In this document: piece by piece, positions 14,930-18,124 of the stretch
How the letters are laid out: every line of letters begins with the position of its first letter
Numbering within the stretch: the stretch's first letter is position 1
NCBI GenBank assembly: GCA_030647575.1
Contig: JAUSJS010000042.1
Span: 1 to 18,124, forward strand
DNA from: Candidatus Limnocylindrales bacterium
Lineage (GTDB): Bacteria > Chloroflexota > Limnocylindria > Limnocylindrales > CSP1-4
DNA length: 18,124 nucleotides
Reading direction: 5' to 3'
The notes under the pieces: model-generated
What the model was told of the DNA's origin: nothing
The model's input: the letters and a program-made list of their open reading frames with translations, nothing else
The model's database searches: none
Position numbers and translations under genes: made by a program

Positions 14930-17521
14930 CTATGCCGGATCCTTGGCCAGGTGGCGCTGCATGGCCGCCTTGCGCGACAGGTTGACCCGGCCCTGCCGGT
15001 CGACCTCGGTCACGACGACCATCACCTCATCGCCGACGGATACGACGTCCTCGACGCTCGGCACGTGGTAGTCGGCAAGCTCACCGATCCGGACGAGGCC
15101 TTCCTTGCCGGGAAGGATCTCGACGAAGGCGCCGAAGCCCATGATCCGGGTGACCTTGCCGAGATAGAGTGCGCCGATCTCGACGTCACGGGTCAGGCTC
15201 TCGATCCACTGGATCGCCTTGCGCGAGTTCTCGCCGGAGACCGCTGCGATCTCGACGGTGCCGTCGTCCTCGACGTTGATCTCGGTCTGGGTCTCTTCCT
15301 GGATCTTGCGGATCATCGATCCGCCCTTGCCGATGATCTCGCGGATCTTCTCGGGGTTGATCTTGATCGAGATGATCCGCGGCGCGAAGTCGCTCATGGT
15401 CTCGCGCGCTTCCGGGATCACCTCGGCCATCTTGTCGAGGATCTCGAGACGGGCCGCCAGGGCTTGCTTGAGCCCGTCGCGGATGATCGCCTCGTTGATG
15501 CCCCGGACCTTGATGTCCATTTGCAGGGCGGTGATACCGTCCCGCGTGCCGGTCACCTTGAAGTCCATGTCACCGACCGAATCCTCCTTGCCGAGGATGT
15601 CGGTGAGGACCACGAAGCGGCCGCCCGGCTCACTGATCAGGCCCATCGCGGCGCCGGCGACGGGCGCCTTGATCGGCACGCCGGCGTCCATCAGGGCCAG
15701 GGTCGAGCCGCAGGTCGAGGCCATCGAGGTCGAACCGTTGGAGGTGACGCACTCCGACACGAGCCGGATCACGTAGGGGAAATCCTGCTGCGACGGCAAG
15801 ACCGGAAGGAGGGCTCGCTCGGCCAGGTGCCCGTGGCCGATATCGCGCCGGCTGGGCCCGCGCATCATCTTGTTCTCGCCGGTGCTGTAGGGCGGGAAGT
15901 TGTAGTGGTGGAGGTAGCGCTTCTCCGTCTCCGGGCTGATCGTGTCGATCCGCTGGACGTCCGAGGACGAGCCGAGCGTGGCGACCGTCAGCGCCTGGGT
16001 CTCGCCGCGGGTGAACAGGCCGGAGCCGTGAGCGCGCGGGATCAGGCCGACTTCGACCGAGATCGGGCGAAGCTCGGTCAGGCCACGGCCGTCCATCCGG
16101 ATCCCCTCTTCGAGGGTGAGCCGGCGCACGGTCTTCTTGTTGATCAGGCTGAACAGGCTCTTGCTGACCCGTGCCTGCCGGCGCGCGGATGCGAGCAGGG
16201 CGGCGGAGTCGCCATCGCCACGAATGGCCCGGATCGACGCCTCGATCCCCGCCTTCAGAGCGGCGATGCGGCCGGGCAGATCGTTGCCGAACCAGATCAG
16301 CAGGTTGGCGGTTGCCTCGGCATCGGGCGCCGCCCGGTGATTCTGGGCGAGCTCCAGCCCGAAGAAGTTGGACAGCGTCGGAAGCTTGTAGTTCTCGAGA
16401 TCGGGGTAACCCTCGCGAGCGATCCCGAGCGTGTCCAGGTAACGCCCCTGCTCGAAGCGCGTCCCGTCACCGAGTGCCGCCTCGAAGAAGCCGAGGTCGA
16501 AGCCGACGTTGTGGCCAACGATCTGGGTGTCGCCGATGAACTTCAGCGCCTGCTGGGCGGCATCGGCCGGCTTGGGCGCCTTCTTGACATCCGCGTCGGT
16601 GATGCCGTGCATCTGGTTGCCGATGATCGGGCGACCGGGGTTGACCAGGCTCGACCAGCGGCCGGTGATCTTGCCGCCCTTGACCTTGACCACGGCGATC
16701 TCGACGAGGTCGGCCAGCTGCGGGTCCGTACCGGTGGTCTCGACGTCGAGCACCGCGAACTCCTTGCCGGCCGCCGCCGCTTCGGCGAAGTCCAGCACCG
16801 AGCCGGTGCCGGGCTCGAGGAACGGGATCCGCTTCGGCTTGCCGACCGCCTTCTGGAGCTCTTCCTGGACGTCGATCAGCGGCTGGATGGCGCGGTGTCC
16901 GAACAGGATGGCCTCGGCCATCACTGCTTCGGGCAGGAGGTTGGCCCCGGCCTCGACCATCATGATCGCGTCGCGGGTCCCCGAGACGATGAGGTCGAGC
17001 TCGGATTCCTTGAGCTCACTGTGGGTCGGGTTGACCACGAGCTCGCCACCGATCCGGCCGATGCGCACGGCACCGATCGGACCGAGGAACGGGATCTCAC
17101 TGATGGCCAGCGCCGCCGAGCCGGCGATGGAGCCCAGGATGTCCGGGTTGTTCTCCTGGTCCGTCGAGAGCACGGTGATGACCACCTGGACGTCGTCCTT
17201 GTAGCCCTCGGGAAAGAGCGGGCGGATCGGGCGGTCGGTCAGGCGTGCGGCCAGGATCGCCGCTTCGGATGGACGCGCCTCGCGCTTGATGAACCCGCCG
17301 GGGATCTTGCCCGCGGCGTACATCCGCTCCTCGAAGTCGACGGTCAGCGGAAAGAAGTCGAGGCCGGGTCGCGGCTCCGATCGATTGGCGGTGCCGAGCA
17401 CCATGGTGTCACCGTATCGGACGGTGACGGATCCGCCGGCGAGGCGTGCGAGCTTTCCGGTCTCGATGGTCAGCGTTCGACCACCGATCTGCGTCTCGAA
17501 AGTTTGAGACAAGGGAACCAT
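14930..17521 (-). CDS. pnp: Polyribonucleotide nucleotidyltransferase with inserted DEDDh exonuclease domain
   Basis: The 863-residue product has the normal PNPase order plus one insertion. The first RNase PH core is at about 8-215 (FEERMYAAGKIPGGFIKREA, TDRPIRPLFPEGY). A DnaQ-like exonuclease is at about 253-412, followed by a remnant of the helical linker (413-465). The second RNase PH core is at 466-700: RRDIGHGHLAERAL with Arg558/Arg559, SNGSTSMAS phosphate loop 597-599, and Asp647, Asp653 and Lys655 in GKEDSVGDMDFKV. KH follows at about 713-775 (IREIIGKGGSMIRKI) and S1 at about 782-850. The phosphorolytic site is intact; the middle Ser of the usual SSS is Thr598. Normal PNPases are about 700-740 residues. 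AAGGAGG ends one base before the ATG at 17521, which is tight. A TTG at 17512 is an alternative start. It is downstream of rpsO, the classic pairing. Confidence 0.96.
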   Translation of the reverse strand: MVPLSQTFETQIGGRTLTIETGKLARLAGGSVTVRYGDTMVLGTANRSEPRPGLDFFPLTVDFEERMYAAGKIPGGFIKREARPSEAAILAARLTDRPIRPLFPEGYKDDVQVVITVLSTDQENNPDILGSIAGSAALAISEIPFLGPIGAVRIGRIGGELVVNPTHSELKESELDLIVSGTRDAIMMVEAGANLLPEAVMAEAILFGHRAIQPLIDVQEELQKAVGKPKRIPFLEPGTGSVLDFAEAAAAGKEFAVLDVETTGTDPQLADLVEIAVVKVKGGKITGRWSSLVNPGRPIIGNQMHGITDADVKKAPKPADAAQQALKFIGDTQIVGHNVGFDLGFFEAALGDGTRFEQGRYLDTLGIAREGYPDLENYKLPTLSNFFGLELAQNHRAAPDAEATANLLIWFGNDLPGRIAALKAGIEASIRAIRGDGDSAALLASARRQARVSKSLFSLINKKTVRRLTLEEGIRMDGRGLTELRPISVEVGLIPRAHGSGLFTRGETQALTVATLGSSSDVQRIDTISPETEKRYLHHYNFPPYSTGENKMMRGPSRRDIGHGHLAERALLPVLPSQQDFPYVIRLVSECVTSNGSTSMASTCGSTLALMDAGVPIKAPVAGAAMGLISEPGGRFVVLTDILGKEDSVGDMDFKVTGTRDGITALQMDIKVRGINEAIIRDGLKQALAARLEILDKMAEVIPEARETMSDFAPRIISIKINPEKIREIIGKGGSMIRKIQEETQTEINVEDDGTVEIAAVSGENSRKAIQWIESLTRDVEIGALYLGKVTRIMGFGAFVEILPGKEGLVRIGELADYHVPSVEDVVSVGDEVMVVVTEVDRQGRVNLSRKAAMQRHLAKDPA
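16286..16765 (-). other. DEDDh (DnaQ/PolC-type) 3'-5' exonuclease domain inserted in PNPase
   Basis: Residues about 253-412 of the pnp product form a complete exonuclease domain. ExoI is FAVLDVETTGTDP (Asp259, Glu261). A LVEIAVVKVKGGKI strand follows, then the SLVNPGRPI and MHGITDADVKKAP blocks typical of DnaQ/PolC-epsilon proofreading domains. ExoII is IVGHNVGFDLGFFEAAL (Asp342). YLDTLGIAREGYPDLENYKL and LSNFFGLEL follow. ExoIII is NHRAAPDAEATANLL (His395, Asp400, the HX4D form). All five catalytic residues are present. The reading frame is open across both junctions, so the insertion is part of one polypeptide. It lies where the helical linker between the RNase PH cores begins, shortly after LQKAVGKPKRIPF. 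Confidence 0.93.
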
Positions 17522-17596
17522 TCCTCCTTGGTCGTGGAGGAGGCGACGACCCGCGGACAGGTCGGCCGACTGGGCCTATGGGCGTCGAACGCGATG

Positions 17597-17620
17597 GGAC
17601 CCCGGGATTGCCCGGGGTCC
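17597..17620 (-). promoter_or_regulatory. Strong hairpin between rpsO and pnp (attenuator, partial terminator or processing site)
   Basis: GGACCCCGGG (17597-17606) pairs perfectly with 17611-17620 around a 4-base loop. It starts 14 bases after the rpsO stop and lies about 75 bases before pnp. No U-tract follows on the minus strand, so full termination is unlikely. In E. coli the rpsO-pnp gap holds a leaky terminator and an RNase III-cut hairpin for pnp autocontrol; this element sits in the same place. Confidence 0.6.
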
Positions 17621-17633
17621 GGGGCGGCGTCGC

Positions 17634-17903
17634 CTAGCGGCGGAGTCCGAGCCGTCCGATGACGACCCGGTAGCGCGCGCTGTCCTTCTTCATCAGGTAG
17701 GCGAGAAGGCGGCGGCGCTGGCCGACGAGCTTGAGGAGGCCGCGGCGCGAATGGTTGTCCTTGGGGAAGCCCTTGAGATGCCCCGTCAGCTCCTTGATCC
17801 GCCCTGTCAGGAGCGCGACCTGGACTTCCGGTGAACCGGTGTCACCTTCATTGGTGGCATACCCGGTGATGATCTCCTGCTTCTCTTCCCGCGCGAGCGG
17901 CAC
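17634..17903 (-). CDS. rpsO: 30S ribosomal protein S15
   Basis: The 89-residue product is exactly the usual S15 length. It has the four-helix pattern with YATNEGDTGSPEVQVALLT (15-33), the 16S-binding stretch HLKGFPKDNHSRRGLLKLVG (about 42-61) and RRRLLAYLMKKDSARYRVVI, ending GRLGLRR. It binds the central domain of 16S rRNA early in 30S assembly. The start is GTG at 17903, with a GGAGG Shine-Dalgarno 5 bases upstream. A promoter is visible about 53 bases upstream. It is the first gene of the rpsO-pnp pair, and S15 commonly represses its own translation through its leader. Confidence 0.98.
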   Translation of the reverse strand: MPLAREEKQEIITGYATNEGDTGSPEVQVALLTGRIKELTGHLKGFPKDNHSRRGLLKLVGQRRRLLAYLMKKDSARYRVVIGRLGLRR

Positions 17904-17955
17904 TCGTTCCTCCGAACACGAACTTCTCTTGTCTGACGTTCTCTATGACCGGCGG

Positions 17956-17984
17956 ATGGTAGCAGGGTATCCACGATGCATCAA
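17956..17984 (-). promoter_or_regulatory. Sigma-70-type promoter of rpsO-pnp
   Basis: On the minus strand TTGATG (17984-17979) and TACCAT (17961-17956) are separated by exactly 17 bases. These are reasonable -35 and -10 matches (four of six bases each, including the key TTGA and TA...AT positions). The predicted start near 17949 gives a leader of about 45 bases. The 140 bases to the right (17985-18124) hold no gene I can support. Confidence 0.55.
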
Positions 17985-18124
17985 CAGGGGCGCGGGCCGT
18001 GTCGACGGGGCGTGCCGCTGGCCGGGCGAAAACGGCGCAACAATCGTCCGTGGACTCCAAAGGCCGATCAAAGGGGTTGCGCGGCCCGTCACCGCCCGAT
18101 TCGGCCGTTCGTCACGCTCAATCG

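Noticed and set aside
14951..17662. A 903-codon plus-strand open frame opposite pnp
   Set aside because: The translation is Asp/Leu/Gly/His-rich with no motif, the usual mirror of a GC-rich minus-strand gene. It only shadows PNPase.
17906..17917. Small hairpin (GTTC-GGAG-GAAC on the minus strand) holding the rpsO Shine-Dalgarno in its loop
   Set aside because: The stem is only 4 bp and does not extend. It is too weak to claim as an S15 autoregulatory element, although S15 autocontrol is common.
17985..18124. Possible end of another gene at the right edge
   Set aside because: The minus strand has an open frame of only about 12 codons ending in TGA at 18089. That is too short to identify any product.

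Overview
The window is very GC-rich, densely coded bacterial chromosome, almost entirely housekeeping genes on the minus strand. Many starts are GTG, and many genes overlap by 4 bases (ATGA or GTGA) or nearly abut. I see no phage, IS, CRISPR or tRNA. Gene content and protein style suggest a high-GC Chloroflexota-like lineage (for example a Limnocylindria/Ellin6529-type organism). That placement is inference from recollection of families, not a computed result.

Layout, following the minus-strand direction of transcription from right to left. (1) 17.9-14.9 kb: rpsO (S15) then pnp, with its own promoter upstream of rpsO, an intergenic hairpin between the genes and a 14-bp perfect stem terminator after pnp. 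(2) 14.7-2.0 kb: a long, tightly packed run starting at an extended -10 promoter: asd, a family-4 uracil-DNA glycosylase, RNase J, FtsK, a RodZ/YmfM-like protein, a CinA C-terminal (PncC) protein, a Mur ligase, an NTF2-like protein, YajQ, an acetolactate-synthase-like TPP enzyme and a damaged DUF952 gene. (3) 2.2-1.38 kb: one plus-strand SAM methyltransferase, divergent from (4) a pirin gene and (5) the 5' end of a CynX-like MFS transporter that runs off the left edge.

The order rpsO-pnp-asd-rnj-ftsK-rodZ/ymfM-cinA recalls the Bacillus rpsO-pnpA...asd-dapG-dapA-rnjB...spoIIIE...ymfM-pgsA-cinA block, so an old gene neighbourhood appears preserved. It groups RNA turnover (PNPase, RNase J), translation (S15), chromosome segregation and repair (FtsK, UDG), and envelope and precursor metabolism (Asd, RodZ-like, Mur ligase).

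The standout feature is PNPase itself. At 863 residues it is far longer than the usual ~700-740, because a complete DEDDh-type (DnaQ/PolC-epsilon-like) 3'-5' exonuclease domain with all five catalytic residues sits in frame in the helical linker between its two RNase PH cores. The second notable feature is the UDG, which carries a Pro/Ala-rich tail ending exactly in QLTLF, a textbook bacterial sliding-clamp-binding pentapeptide.
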